40,778 nt of DNA from Acidobacteriota bacterium. Its GTDB lineage: Bacteria; Actinomycetota; Acidimicrobiia; Spongiisociales; UBA5794. The notes beneath the pieces were generated by a model. That model searched no databases. It saw only the letters and a program-made list of their open reading frames with translations, and was not told where the DNA came from. This document shows positions 1-10,288 of this stretch, one piece after another; the stretch's first letter is position 1, and each line of letters starts with the position of its first letter. Where the stretch lies: NCBI GenBank assembly GCA_022562055.1, contig JADFQA010000029.1:1-40778 (forward strand). Direction: 5' to 3'. The translations under genes and the position numbers were made by a program.

Positions 1-728
1 GATACGTCGATCGGAAGCCCGCGGTCGACCAGCATCGAAACCACCTCCGGGTCCTCCAGGCAGCGCACGCCGTGGCCGATTCGCTTTGCGCCAAGTGCGA
101 TGATCGCACCACGCACGCTTTCGGCGCCCACTGTCTCGCCCGCATGGGGTATCGATTCGAGACCAGCGGCGCGTGCCTTGTCGAACACCAGCTTCCATGG
201 CTCGGGTGGGAACCCCACCTCCGGCCCACCGAGACCCACGGCGACTACCCCATCGGGTGCATTTGTACCGGCGACGTAGTCGACCGCATCGAACCCGGTT
301 TGGACATCGAGGTGGCGGGAATTGTCAACAATCCAAGCTAACTCGACACCGAGCCTCGCGGCTGTTGCCCGGCCGGCGTTGAGACCGGTGGTGATCTCTC
401 TCTCGGTCATCCCATTCATCTGATGCCACACGGGAGAGAAAAACACCTCGGCGTACCGAGTGTTTTCGTCGGCCATCTCGCCTGCCATCTCGCTCACGAT
501 CAGTTCAAGATCTTCAGAGCGACGCAGCACTTTCGTTGTTTTGAGGAACAGGTCAACGAAACTCGGAAAGTCGCCGAACACGTAGGACTCAGCAAGCTCC
601 TCTACCGATTCGACGCCAATATCAATCCTATGCTCTTGCGCCAGCGCAAAGACAGTCGCCGGTCGGATAGACCCTTCAAGATGCCGATGCAGTTCGACCT
701 TCGGCAATCCTGCAATGAATTCCTTCAT
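1..728 (-). CDS. Adenosine deaminase family protein (3' end outside window)
   Basis: Purine salvage enzyme that hydrolytically deaminates adenosine (or a related purine) to inosine using a metal ion. The reading frame is open from an ATG at 728 to the window edge, so about 242 N-terminal residues are visible and the C-terminus is missing. Seen: the metal-binding HRHLEGS motif at residues 14-20, the catalytic HAGE motif at about 195-198, and RIGHG shortly after, in the order expected for adenosine/AMP deaminases. A TAGGGT -10 box ends 6 nt before the ATG, pointing to a leaderless mRNA rather than read-through from murI upstream. Adenine deaminase (an adenosine-deaminase-like subfamily) cannot be excluded without the C-terminal part. 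Confidence 0.9.
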   Translation of the reverse strand, partial: MKEFIAGLPKVELHRHLEGSIRPATVFALAQEHRIDIGVESVEELAESYVFGDFPSFVDLFLKTTKVLRRSEDLELIVSEMAGEMADENTRYAEVFFSPVWHQMNGMTEREITTGLNAGRATAARLGVELAWIVDNSRHLDVQTGFDAVDYVAGTNAPDGVVAVGLGGPEVGFPPEPWKLVFDKARAAGLESIPHAGETVGAESVRGAIIALGAKRIGHGVRCLEDPEVVSMLVDRGLPIDV

Positions 729-734
729 GCAACA

Positions 735-740
735 ACCCTA
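735..740 (-). promoter_or_regulatory. -10 box for leaderless adenosine deaminase transcript
   Basis: TAGGGT on the minus strand, 6 nt upstream of the ATG at 728. It fits the TAnnnT-plus-6-to-8-nt pattern shared by about ten genes in this window; no -35 element was identified. Confidence 0.45.
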
Positions 741-784
741 CCAACCCCCCGCACCCACGCTTTTTCCGATTCTTGCGCTACGTC

Positions 785-889
785 GTGCCGCATACGGTCG
801 AATTTAGCGCCAGAATCCAGAGCTGCGCCAGGCCATATTTCTGGCGCTTTCTGGTGCCGTATACGGTCGTGGTTAGCGCCAGAATCCAG
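785..889. repeat. Intergenic direct repeat pair with internal inverted element
   Basis: Two 36-bp direct copies (785-820 and 854-889) match at 32 of 36 positions. Both end in AGCGCCAGAATCCAG. Between them, at 839-848, lies the exact inverse TTCTGGCGCT of the AGCGCCAGAA in each copy, so the middle element can pair with either flank and form alternative hairpins. The block fills the gap between murI and the adenosine deaminase gene. It could act as a terminator, an RNA-processing structure or a regulator-binding array; no T-tract follows. A related core occurs in the dyad at 34958. Confidence 0.7.
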
Positions 890-893
890 GGAG

Positions 894-1670
894 TTAAGAC
901 AGGTCGGTAGTTGCGACCTCTGATGCTGCGGTTAGCCAACCGAGGCGGGCGAGCTGCTGGACGAAACTACCGATGGACCCGGTCGTCTTGAGCACGATCG
1001 ACCCAGACCCACCAGAATCCTCAACCACGGACAACACACGGCGTGCCACCGCTGGTGCCGGGTCGACAATGTCCACACCGGGTGGGATCAATTCTCGAAT
1101 GCGATCGATGAGAAACGGATAGTGTGTGCATCCGAGCACGATCCGATCGGCTCCCGCGGCAAGCATCGGTTGCAGATACTTCTCAAGCAGCGGCACCGCT
1201 GCGTCAAGGTCGCCCGCCTCGATGAGATCGACAAGCCCCACCCCGCGTTGTTCGACAATCGTCACGCCGTCGGCGTGCCGTTCGACCACGTCGGCATACA
1301 GCTCAGCATCCAGAGTGCCCGAGGTCGCCAAGACACCAACGACCCCGGTCACCGACGTCTCCGCGGCGGGTTTCACAGCAGGCTCCATGCCCACAAACAC
1401 CACATCGGAGAACACTTCTCGAAGCTCATGCAACGCCGCGCCCGAAGCCGTGTTGCATGCAACGACCACGACTGACGATCCCTGACGCACAAACCATTCG
1501 GTGATCTCAGTTGCCCGAGTCTTCAGCGACGTCAACGTCCTCTCGCCGTACGGTGCCCAGGCCTGATCGGCGAGATAGATGAAGTCGCTGCTCGGGAGGA
1601 CCTCGCGCAGCTCTCGGAGAACGGTCAGGCCCCCAATCCCAGAGTCGAAGACTCCAATCGGGGACCGCAC
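894..1670 (-). CDS. murI: Glutamate racemase
   Basis: Cytoplasmic cofactor-independent racemase converting L- to D-glutamate for peptidoglycan. The N-terminus reads PIGVFDSGIGGLTV, the family signature. The two catalytic cysteines are in VACNTASG and LGCTHYPF, both intact. Length of about 258 residues is typical. A GTG at 1670 is chosen because it places the signature four residues from the start, as in most MurI proteins, and lies just after the metX stop at 1673; an in-frame GTG at 1685 would overlap metX. The gene follows metX on the same strand and is probably co-transcribed with it, although the two have no shared pathway. Confidence 0.93.
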   Translation of the reverse strand: MRSPIGVFDSGIGGLTVLRELREVLPSSDFIYLADQAWAPYGERTLTSLKTRATEITEWFVRQGSSVVVVACNTASGAALHELREVFSDVVFVGMEPAVKPAAETSVTGVVGVLATSGTLDAELYADVVERHADGVTIVEQRGVGLVDLIEAGDLDAAVPLLEKYLQPMLAAGADRIVLGCTHYPFLIDRIRELIPPGVDIVDPAPAVARRVLSVVEDSGGSGSIVLKTTGSIGSFVQQLARLGWLTAASEVATTDLS

Positions 1671-1672
1671 CG

Positions 1673-2833
1673 CTACTCGGACCACTCGTTCAGCAGCGTG
1701 TCAGACAGGTGCGGTGTGTAGAGCGCCGGTTCGAGCAGAAACGAATCGTGGCCTTTGTCTGAATGCACGGTGATGCGACGCGCGGGGACATCCGCTAAAG
1801 CTAACAGCCGCATCAACTCGGACTGCTCCTCAGCATAGAAACACACATCAGAATCGATGGAGAAGACCATGTAGCGCTGATGTTTACACGCAGTGAACAG
1901 GTCCTCGAAACCGGCAACCTCGGCTTCACCAACCAGGTCGAACTGCTGCCAGGCAGACATCAGCCGGAGGTAACTGTTGGCGTCAAAACGTTTCACAAAT
2001 TTGGTGCCCTGATGCCACATGTACGACTCCAAGGGATGCTGAATCGTGTAAGTCCCCGGCCCCGCGCCACCCCTGACGATTTCCTCGCGCGCTCGTCGCT
2101 GCATTGCCTCCAACGAAACGAAAGCCTTATGACCAATCATCCTTGCTAGGCGAAGTCCGCTGTCCGGGTGCGGACCGTCGTAATAATCGCCACCTGCAAA
2201 GTCGGGATCGTTCTGGATTGCGTTGATCTGTTCAAAGTTGTGGATGATCTGCAACGGCGTCGGATTCGCACCCGCTGCAATGGGGATAACTGTCTCGACG
2301 AGGTCGGGGTACCGAGTGGCGAGCGACATTGCACAGACACCACCGGTGGAACCACCGACAACGGCGTGAAGGCGCTCGATGCCGAGATGACGGATGAGCT
2401 CCACCTGCGAATCGACGATGTCCGCAAGACCCACGTCTGGGAACGAACTGCCATACGGTTTCTCGGTCCGAGGGTTGATCGAAGCTGGCCCGGTCGACCC
2501 GTAACACCCCCCGAGGTAGTTGACACAAATAACAAAAAACCGGTCGGTGTCTAGAGCTTTTCCGGGACCAATAAAGGCGTCCCACCAACCATCGTGCATC
2601 TCCTCCACCCAGCGACCGTCAGTGCCGGCGACCTCAGTCGTCACACCAGCCGCATGGTGCGTGCCGGTAAGTGCATGAAACAAAAGCACACCGTTTGACT
2701 TGTCGACGTTCAGAGTACCGTACGTCTCGTACGCAAGCGTGACCTGGTCTAACGAACCACCCGCCCGTAACCGGAACGGATCAGCGGAGGATCCGAAGGT
2801 GAAATACTGGGTTGCCGTTTTGCCGATGCTCAT
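1673..2833 (-). CDS. metX: Homoserine O-acetyltransferase
   Basis: Alpha/beta-hydrolase-fold acyltransferase that acetylates L-homoserine, giving the substrate for the MetY enzyme encoded divergently. Seen: the nucleophile elbow GGSTGG with Ser162, Asp329 in SIDSDVCF, and His362 in SDKGHDSFL, which together make a complete catalytic triad. Length of 386 residues is normal. ATG 2833 is preferred over a TTG two codons upstream. A succinyl- rather than acetyl-CoA preference cannot be read reliably from the sequence, but actinobacterial MetX proteins are usually acetyltransferases. The SAM riboswitch lies upstream in the opposite orientation, so it controls metY and not this gene. Confidence 0.93.
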   Translation of the reverse strand: MSIGKTATQYFTFGSSADPFRLRAGGSLDQVTLAYETYGTLNVDKSNGVLLFHALTGTHHAAGVTTEVAGTDGRWVEEMHDGWWDAFIGPGKALDTDRFFVICVNYLGGCYGSTGPASINPRTEKPYGSSFPDVGLADIVDSQVELIRHLGIERLHAVVGGSTGGVCAMSLATRYPDLVETVIPIAAGANPTPLQIIHNFEQINAIQNDPDFAGGDYYDGPHPDSGLRLARMIGHKAFVSLEAMQRRAREEIVRGGAGPGTYTIQHPLESYMWHQGTKFVKRFDANSYLRLMSAWQQFDLVGEAEVAGFEDLFTACKHQRYMVFSIDSDVCFYAEEQSELMRLLALADVPARRITVHSDKGHDSFLLEPALYTPHLSDTLLNEWSE

Positions 2834-3003
2834 GTTCAACTCGTCTAGCCGGAGCGCTGAACCCGAACATTAACGCCGGGTCAGCCTCTCTCATGCCACC
2901 AACAGGATGCCGACCTTGACGATCCGTCTACAGCCACTAAGGTCCACGCAAGCTCAAGCAGCAAACGGATCATAAGGGAGAGCGCGCAAGCAAAATCTCG
3001 TAA

Positions 3004-4563
<1,560 letters not shown>

Positions 4564-4577
4564 ACCTGAATGCGTAT

Positions 4578-4612
4578 GGTGAGGGGTCCGCGTGCGATGC
4601 GGATCCCTCACC
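4578..4612 (+). terminator. Hairpin after metY
   Basis: A 14-bp stem (4578-4591 with 4599-4612, one G-U pair) and a 7-nt loop sits 14 nt after the metY stop. No T-tract follows, so it may be a weak or factor-assisted terminator or a 3'-end-stabilising structure. Confidence 0.6.
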
Positions 4613-4662
4613 TAGGTACCCGGCGTCTACGCTTGCAGCAATGAGTAACGCGGGGTCCACTG

Positions 4663-5235
4663 ATGGGCAAGACGTACGACAACATAACCCCGGCGATTGC
4701 CAGGTTCATCGCCAATCAGCCGATGTTCTTCGTTGCGACCGCACCCCTCGCCAAAGACGGTCTTGTGAACGTTTCCCCGAAGGCGCTCGACGGCACCTTC
4801 GTGGTCGTTGACGACCATCGGGTTGCGTACATCGATCTGATGGGATCAACAGGCGAAACCGTGGCTCACATCCGCGAGAACGGCCGCATCACAATTATGT
4901 TCAACTCGTTTACGGGTCCGGCACGCATCGTCCGACTGTATGGGCGGGCGACCTGGCATGAGCCCGGAGAGGTCGGTTTCGACGAACTCATCGGTAAGTT
5001 CCCCTACTTCCGGGGTACGCGGTCGATCATCGATGTGAGCGTTGACCGCATCGCAGACTCCTGCGGTTTCGGCGTGCCGAATATGACTCTCGAAAGCCAA
5101 CGCACTCAGCTCGACAAGTGGGCGCTCAAGCGTGACCGAACCGAGCTGAGCGAATACAAGGAAAACCACAACACCAGTCTGGACGGTCTCCCGATTCTTC
5201 GTCACCCTGAGAGACATATCGAGATCGCTGACTAG
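4663..5235 (+). CDS. Pyridoxamine 5'-phosphate oxidase-like flavin-binding protein
   Basis: A 190-residue split-barrel protein of the PNPOx-like superfamily, which binds FMN or F420. Seen: FIANQPMFFVATAPLAKDGL near the N-terminus, VNVSPKALDGTFVV, and a central strand IRENGRITIMFNSFTGPARIVRLYG split here as two short motifs, RITIMF and RIVRLYG. Relatives are annotated as general-stress or F420/FMN-dependent reductases; the substrate is unknown. The start at ATG 4663 gives the common MGKTY N-terminus. A TACGCT box at about 4628 suggests a transcript with a leader of about 22 nt. It stands alone between metY and a convergent oxidoreductase. Confidence 0.8.
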   Translation: MGKTYDNITPAIARFIANQPMFFVATAPLAKDGLVNVSPKALDGTFVVVDDHRVAYIDLMGSTGETVAHIRENGRITIMFNSFTGPARIVRLYGRATWHEPGEVGFDELIGKFPYFRGTRSIIDVSVDRIADSCGFGVPNMTLESQRTQLDKWALKRDRTELSEYKENHNTSLDGLPILRHPERHIEIAD

Positions 5236-5289
5236 CAGCGGTCCTACCTAGGGTGCGCTTCGACGAGTCAGAAGGTACCGCCGATGCGA

Positions 5290-7509
5290 CTACACGGTTG
5301 ACAGTGTCACCGGGACACCGTTGAGAGCTGCGTTGCCGGACCAGTCGTCCACCAGATTGTTCGATGTGAGGATGTTTAGATTCACCCCAGGTCGGCTCTC
5401 AGCAACACTGAGCCGGGTGCCCGCATACGAGTGGCCCCAGCCATGGGGAATCGACACAACGCCGGGCATGACGACATCGGTCACCTCGACCTCGACGATC
5501 AATTCGCCGCCTTCGCTCGTTACCTTTGCCTGGTCGCCGTCGGCAAGACCGTGTCTGGCAGCATCAGTCGGGTGGACCTGCACGGTGCAGCGGTTGTTTC
5601 CCTTGGTCAGAATGTCAAGGTTGTGCATCCACGAGTTGTTCGTCTTGAGATGTCGGCGGCCGATGAGGACGAGGCCTGGAGGGGGCTCGTTGAGATGATC
5701 GGCGAGCCGTGCAATGTCGGATGCGAACGTGGGCTCGGCGAGATCGATGGAACCCCAGGCGGTTTGCAGGAATCCGGGAAATCGAGGCTCCAACGCCCCT
5801 AAATCGAGTCCGTGAGGGTTATCGCTCAGCTTGGTGAGGTTCAACCCGTCGGCCACCGCGCCAAAACCGTCACCGTACGGACCTGTACGGAGCATTGCGT
5901 CGAGCACCCGATCGGCGGGACTGTCACCCGAGATCTGGTTCACAATTTCGAGAGGGTCCAATCCGCTCGCCGGAGATGCGTCGTTTTGGGTTGCCCGCGT
6001 CAACACGTTGAGTAGTGCGCCGTCGTAAACCATGGTGGGGTCCGCCCGGTGGTCGAATCCAGAAGCGATCAGTGTAAGACGTGCAAGGATCTCGTCATCA
6101 GTCGGGCGATCAACCTCAAGCAGCGACGGCGACCACTTTGCAACATTCCTCACCGACAGGCTGGTGAACACAAGGTCGTAGTGGCTCCTCTCCAGCGGGG
6201 ATCGCCCCGGCAGGATCACGTCAGCGTGCCGGGTGGTTTCGTTGAGATAGATGTCGAAACTCACCATGAAATCAAGAGCTTCAAGAGCCTCTTCGGTCTT
6301 GGTTGAGTCGGCTATCGAGAGCACTGGGTTACCTTGAAGCGTGATGAGCGCTCGGACTTGCCCCTTCCCAGGGCTGAGAATCTCCTCAGCCAGACACACC
6401 GTCGGAATCTCGCCGAGAACTTCCCTCCTCCCCGACACACGGCTATTCCAACGCCCAAACTTCCAACCACTGCCACCGGCCTGATCCCCGACGGGGCGGC
6501 CCGTGGCTGGCTTCGGAAACATCAGCCCACCGGGGCTGTCAAGGTTCCCAGTAATGATGGTGAGGGTCTCAGCCAGCCACGCGTTCACAGTTCCGAAACG
6601 GCTGGTGTGTGTCCCCATGCGCGCATACACGGCACCGGATGACGCCGACGCAAGATCCCGCGCGAATCGTTCGATGTCTTCCGACGCGATGCCTGTCGCT
6701 TTGGCGGCAAGATCGACGGTGTATTCGCGGATGAGTGTGTGAAACTCTTCAAGACCGCGAACATATGGCTCGACCGATCCCAGATCTACGAGGTCGTTGT
6801 CGAAGATCACGTTGCACATTGCGGCGAGTAAGTAGGCATCGGTGCCAGGCCTGATCGGGTGGTGCTCGGTCACGTGGGCTGCCGTTTCTGACCGCCGCGG
6901 GTCGATGAGCACGACGGTTCCGCCACGTTCTCGGATGGCGTCGAGGCGATCTGTAAACCCGGGGGCTGTGCACAGTGACCCGTTCGACGCCGCCGGGTTC
7001 GCCCCGATCATCAGCAGGTACCGCGTGCGATCGAGATCGGGCACACTGAACGACGCCGGTGACCCGTACATGAGACCACTCACGACGTGTTTTGGCATCT
7101 GATCGACGGTCGACGCCGTGAACACGTTGCGGGTACCCAAAGCGTGGATGAGCACCCGTCCGAAAATGCCTGCCGCGAGGTTGTGCACGTTGGGGTTGCC
7201 GAGGTATACCGCAACCGAGTTTCGGTCTGCGTCAAGATGCTTCCCGAGGCCAACGGCGATGGCATCGAACGCCTCATCCCAAGTTGCCTCGACATGCACG
7301 CCGTCTTTCTTGATCAACGGCGTTGTCAACCGATCCGGGTCAGCCTGGAGTTGCTTGAGGGTTGATCCCTTGGGACATATGAAGCCCTTGGAGAAGGGGT
7401 CGTCCATGTCACCGCGGATGCGCATAACAGTGTCGTCGCGTACTGTGATCTCTAGACCACACGTCGCCTCACACAGCGGGCAGGTTCTGAATGCGGTCCG
7501 GTCGGTCAT
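5290..7509 (-). CDS. Molybdopterin-dependent oxidoreductase (DMSO reductase superfamily)
   Basis: A 739-residue cytoplasmic-looking enzyme with no signal peptide. Cys10, Cys13, Cys17 and Cys45 bind a [4Fe-4S] cluster (CPLCEATCG ... FICPKG). Molybdopterin-binding segments include LMIGANPAASNG, VLIDPRRSETAAH, ALITLQGNPVLS and a C-terminal barrel with RRHLKTNNSWMHN and VHPTDAARHGLADGD. The usual Cys/Sec ligand position reads HVVSGLMYGSP, with no Cys or in-frame TGA, so it is not a standard formate dehydrogenase. Start ATG 7509 is preferred because GAGAGGA lies just upstream; the frame extends to 7527. No electron-transfer subunit or cofactor gene is adjacent. Substrate unknown. Confidence 0.85.
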   Translation of the reverse strand: MTDRTAFRTCPLCEATCGLEITVRDDTVMRIRGDMDDPFSKGFICPKGSTLKQLQADPDRLTTPLIKKDGVHVEATWDEAFDAIAVGLGKHLDADRNSVAVYLGNPNVHNLAAGIFGRVLIHALGTRNVFTASTVDQMPKHVVSGLMYGSPASFSVPDLDRTRYLLMIGANPAASNGSLCTAPGFTDRLDAIRERGGTVVLIDPRRSETAAHVTEHHPIRPGTDAYLLAAMCNVIFDNDLVDLGSVEPYVRGLEEFHTLIREYTVDLAAKATGIASEDIERFARDLASASSGAVYARMGTHTSRFGTVNAWLAETLTIITGNLDSPGGLMFPKPATGRPVGDQAGGSGWKFGRWNSRVSGRREVLGEIPTVCLAEEILSPGKGQVRALITLQGNPVLSIADSTKTEEALEALDFMVSFDIYLNETTRHADVILPGRSPLERSHYDLVFTSLSVRNVAKWSPSLLEVDRPTDDEILARLTLIASGFDHRADPTMVYDGALLNVLTRATQNDASPASGLDPLEIVNQISGDSPADRVLDAMLRTGPYGDGFGAVADGLNLTKLSDNPHGLDLGALEPRFPGFLQTAWGSIDLAEPTFASDIARLADHLNEPPPGLVLIGRRHLKTNNSWMHNLDILTKGNNRCTVQVHPTDAARHGLADGDQAKVTSEGGELIVEVEVTDVVMPGVVSIPHGWGHSYAGTRLSVAESRPGVNLNILTSNNLVDDWSGNAALNGVPVTLSTV

Positions 7510-7635
7510 GGCTGTCCTCTCACGCAAAAGACTAGGCAGTCAGCCAACAACCCGCACGGCCCATCCGAGTACCTCAGCCCTGGCACCAGGTGCTCGGGGT
7601 AGTGCGGCCGGCTGGGGAGGCCAATTCAGGGAACC

Positions 7636-9438
7636 TTAGAACGCGGTATCCGACAGCGTCATGAGAGAACCATCCTCGGTCTCAGCGGCTTCCCTGCGCA
7701 ACCGGGCCTTTGGCAGCGCATCTCTAACAAAGAACCTCGCGGACGCAACCTTGCCTTCATAAAACACCTTGTCGGTGTCAGACGCCCCGTCGATCGCATC
7801 CAGCGCGATACCGGCATGGCGGATGAGCAGCCACCCAATGACCACTTCTGACAGCGATTCGAGCAACGCGTTGGTGTGGAGACCGGTCTTGTAGATCTCA
7901 GTCGGGTTTTCCTGCGATGCCATGGTATGGGCAACCAACACACCGAGATGCTGCTGTGTGTCTTCGAGCGCAGCTCCCAACAGCGCCCGTTCGGCTTCGA
8001 GCCCGTCGTGTCCGCCCTTGACAACCTCAAGGATCTCGTTGACCAGGTTGGTCAGGGTGGCACCTCGGTCGCGGACGATCTTGCGGAAGAACAGATCGAG
8101 CGACTGGATTGCGGTCGTGCCTTCGTAGATCGTGTCAATCTTGGCGTCGCGGAGATACTGCTCCATTGGGTAGTCACGGGTGTATCCCGAGCCACCGAAC
8201 ACCTGCAGCGACTGCGCAAGCAGCTCATAGGCCTTTTCCGAGCAGTATCCCTTCACCATCGGCAACAGAAAGTCGTTGCGCTTTGCGTAGTCTTCGTTGT
8301 CCGGTTTGGCGAGCATGTGATCCGAGAGCGATGCCGTGTAGAGAACCAGCGCCCGCATGCCCTCCGAGTAGGCCTTTTGCAGCATGAGCAATCTGCGAAC
8401 GTCGGGGTGCCGAATGATTTCGACACGAGCGGCAGATTTGTCTTTTGCGTTAGCGAGATCGGCGCCTTGTACGCGCACCTTGGCGTATTCGAGAGCGTTG
8501 AGGAACCCGGTCGACAACGTCGCGGCAGACTTCGACCCGATAAGCATGCGGGCATCTTCGATGACCTTGAACATCTGCCGAATGCCCTCGTGAACACCAC
8601 CAACGAGGTACCCGACAGCGGGGTTATCGACCCCAAAGGTCAGCTCGCAAGTCGTTGACCCGCGAATCCCCATCTTGTCCTCAAGGTTGGTGGCGTAGAC
8701 ACCATTGCGCTCACCGAGCGATCCATCAGCGTTAACGAGAAATTTCGGGACGATAAACATCGACAGACCCTTGGTACCCGATGGCCCACCTTCACGGCGG
8801 GCGAGGACAAGGTGGATGATGTTTTCGCTGAGGTCGTGCTCGCCCGAGGTAATGAACCGTTTCACACCCTCGATGTGATAGGTGTTGCCTTCGACGTGAA
8901 TCGCCTTTGCGGTGCCGGCGCCGACGTCCGAACCTGCCTGAGGCTCGGTGAGAACCATCGAGGCCGCCCACTTCTTTTCGATCATTCGAACTGCGAATCG
9001 CTCACGCTGCTCGTCGGTGCCTTCAGCAGCGATTACAGCAGCCATCAGCGCCCCGGATGCGTACAGGTAGACACCCGGGTTGGCGCCTACCAGCATCTCC
9101 TGGCTGGCCCACCGCACCGAGGGCGGGGCTCCGAACCCGCCGAGATCTTTGGGAAGGCCGAGCATGTCCCAGCCGCCGTCATAGTAAGCGGCCATTGACT
9201 TTTTCACCGAGGCGGGAAGTTCAACCTCACCATCGACAAGGGACAGCTTGATCCGGTCCGCATCAACAAACGACGCTGCAAACTCGTCTTCGGAAAGTCG
9301 ACGAACTTCGCGCAGTACATCCATGACAGTGGCGCGGTCCATATCGTCAAATGGCGCAGCACCGAGGAGCTCCTCGACGTTGTTCGCCTCGAAGAGGTTG
9401 AACTCGATATCCCGTAAATTCGCCTTGTAGTGGCCCAT
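7636..9438 (-). CDS. Acyl-CoA dehydrogenase, FadE5-like
   Basis: A 600-residue FAD enzyme catalysing the first step of fatty-acid beta-oxidation, longer than the usual 380-400 because of a C-terminal extension seen in mycobacterial FadE5-type proteins. Seen: AASMVLTEPQAGSDVG (FAD and substrate loop), FGGSGYTRDYPMEQYLRDAK, and IDTIYEGTTAIQ with the catalytic base Glu439. The N-terminus MGHYKANLRDIEFNLFE is typical of the subgroup. Start ATG 9438 has AAGGGA upstream. It is transcribed divergently from a TetR gene 130 bp away, which likely represses it in response to acyl-CoA. Chain-length specificity cannot be judged. Confidence 0.92.
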   Translation of the reverse strand: MGHYKANLRDIEFNLFEANNVEELLGAAPFDDMDRATVMDVLREVRRLSEDEFAASFVDADRIKLSLVDGEVELPASVKKSMAAYYDGGWDMLGLPKDLGGFGAPPSVRWASQEMLVGANPGVYLYASGALMAAVIAAEGTDEQRERFAVRMIEKKWAASMVLTEPQAGSDVGAGTAKAIHVEGNTYHIEGVKRFITSGEHDLSENIIHLVLARREGGPSGTKGLSMFIVPKFLVNADGSLGERNGVYATNLEDKMGIRGSTTCELTFGVDNPAVGYLVGGVHEGIRQMFKVIEDARMLIGSKSAATLSTGFLNALEYAKVRVQGADLANAKDKSAARVEIIRHPDVRRLLMLQKAYSEGMRALVLYTASLSDHMLAKPDNEDYAKRNDFLLPMVKGYCSEKAYELLAQSLQVFGGSGYTRDYPMEQYLRDAKIDTIYEGTTAIQSLDLFFRKIVRDRGATLTNLVNEILEVVKGGHDGLEAERALLGAALEDTQQHLGVLVAHTMASQENPTEIYKTGLHTNALLESLSEVVIGWLLIRHAGIALDAIDGASDTDKVFYEGKVASARFFVRDALPKARLRREAAETEDGSLMTLSDTAF

Positions 9439-9493
9439 GATGCGGTCCCTTGCTTCCGGTAGCAGCGATGCTACCGAGTGTTGTTCGTAATTT

Positions 9494-9521
9494 GAGTATA
9501 CGCTCCATTTTGGAGTATGCG
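9494..9521. promoter_or_regulatory. Candidate TetR operator between fadE and tetR
   Basis: GAGTATACG at 9494-9502 recurs as GAGTATGCG at 9513-9521 (19-bp period), and CTCCA-ttt-TGGAG forms a small dyad between them at 9503-9515. It is the only AT-rich, repeat-bearing stretch in the divergent gap. Binding by the adjacent TetR protein is inferred. Confidence 0.5.
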
Positions 9522-9569
9522 ATCAAGATTCGGCTTTTCGGCTAGCCTGCCCGCACAGGGAAGGAACCC

Positions 9570-10121
9570 ATGGCGAGATATCAGGCCGGTCTTAGAACCG
9601 AGGCCCGCATCGTTGAGGCGACGCGAGCCCTCCTAGGCGAAGTCGGCCTGGAAGGCACCACTCTTAAGGCAATATGCGAGCAAGCCTCGGTCCAAGCCGG
9701 CTCGTTCTACAACATATTTGCCTCCAAAGAGGAGGTCATCGTGCGGGTCGTTAGCGAGGCGATCGCTGCTGTGGCTCCCGACGCCGCTTCGGATGCGGAT
9801 GTCAGCGACCTGGTTGAGGCGTATATCCAGTTCATCACCGGCGACCCGACGCTGGCTGCCGTGTACACCGAGATCGCAATCGCGGGCGCCCTCAACAACG
9901 GGCCCATGCGCGACAAGATTGCAAGACACCACAGGCAACGGTTGGAGATATTCTCAGCAGCGGTGCGACGATCGGTACCCGGGATCACACCGAACGATGC
10001 CATCACTCGAGCCGAGCTGCTGCTCGCCGCCCTCCACGGGTTGGGGTTCCACCTGACACTAGAACCCGATTTCGATTTCGCCGGTCACGCCCGCAGAGTC
10101 GCAACGTTCACTGTCTCCTAA
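9570..10121 (+). CDS. TetR family transcriptional regulator
   Basis: A 183-residue one-component regulator. The N-terminal helix-turn-helix reads RIVEATRALLGEVGLEGTTLKAICEQASVQAGSFYNIFASKEEV across residues 12-53 (quoted here only by its conserved ends RIVEATRALL and FYNIFASKEEV). The rest is an all-helical ligand domain. RBS GAAGGAA precedes ATG 9570. Divergence from the acyl-CoA dehydrogenase suggests a FadR-type acyl-CoA sensor. Its last codons and 3' flank recur at about 13998-14066 as a decayed copy. Confidence 0.88.
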   Translation: MARYQAGLRTEARIVEATRALLGEVGLEGTTLKAICEQASVQAGSFYNIFASKEEVIVRVVSEAIAAVAPDAASDADVSDLVEAYIQFITGDPTLAAVYTEIAIAGALNNGPMRDKIARHHRQRLEIFSAAVRRSVPGITPNDAITRAELLLAALHGLGFHLTLEPDFDFAGHARRVATFTVS

Positions 10122-10134
10122 ACAGAATTCCCTC

Positions 10135-10182
10135 GTCTTGGCGTCCATCTGTGCACGACGGTGCACGATTGGACACCGAGAC
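10135..10182. repeat. Imperfect dyad repeat after tetR
   Basis: Arms 10135-10156 and 10161-10182 pair over 22 positions with five mismatches around a 4-nt loop; the inner GTGCAC is itself palindromic. The right arm carries GTGCACGATTGGACACC, close to the GCACGATTGGACGCC arm of the perfect dyad at 34958-35010, indicating one repeat family. It could double as the tetR terminator. Confidence 0.65.
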
Positions 10183-10288
10183 AAGGATAGGTAGGCGATA
10201 CCGACACCACTCTGCCTTAACGGTGGCTTGTGTCATACTGGTTGTGGTTGATACTCGTAGCGTCATCACTTCGAAGGGGGTCGCCACA

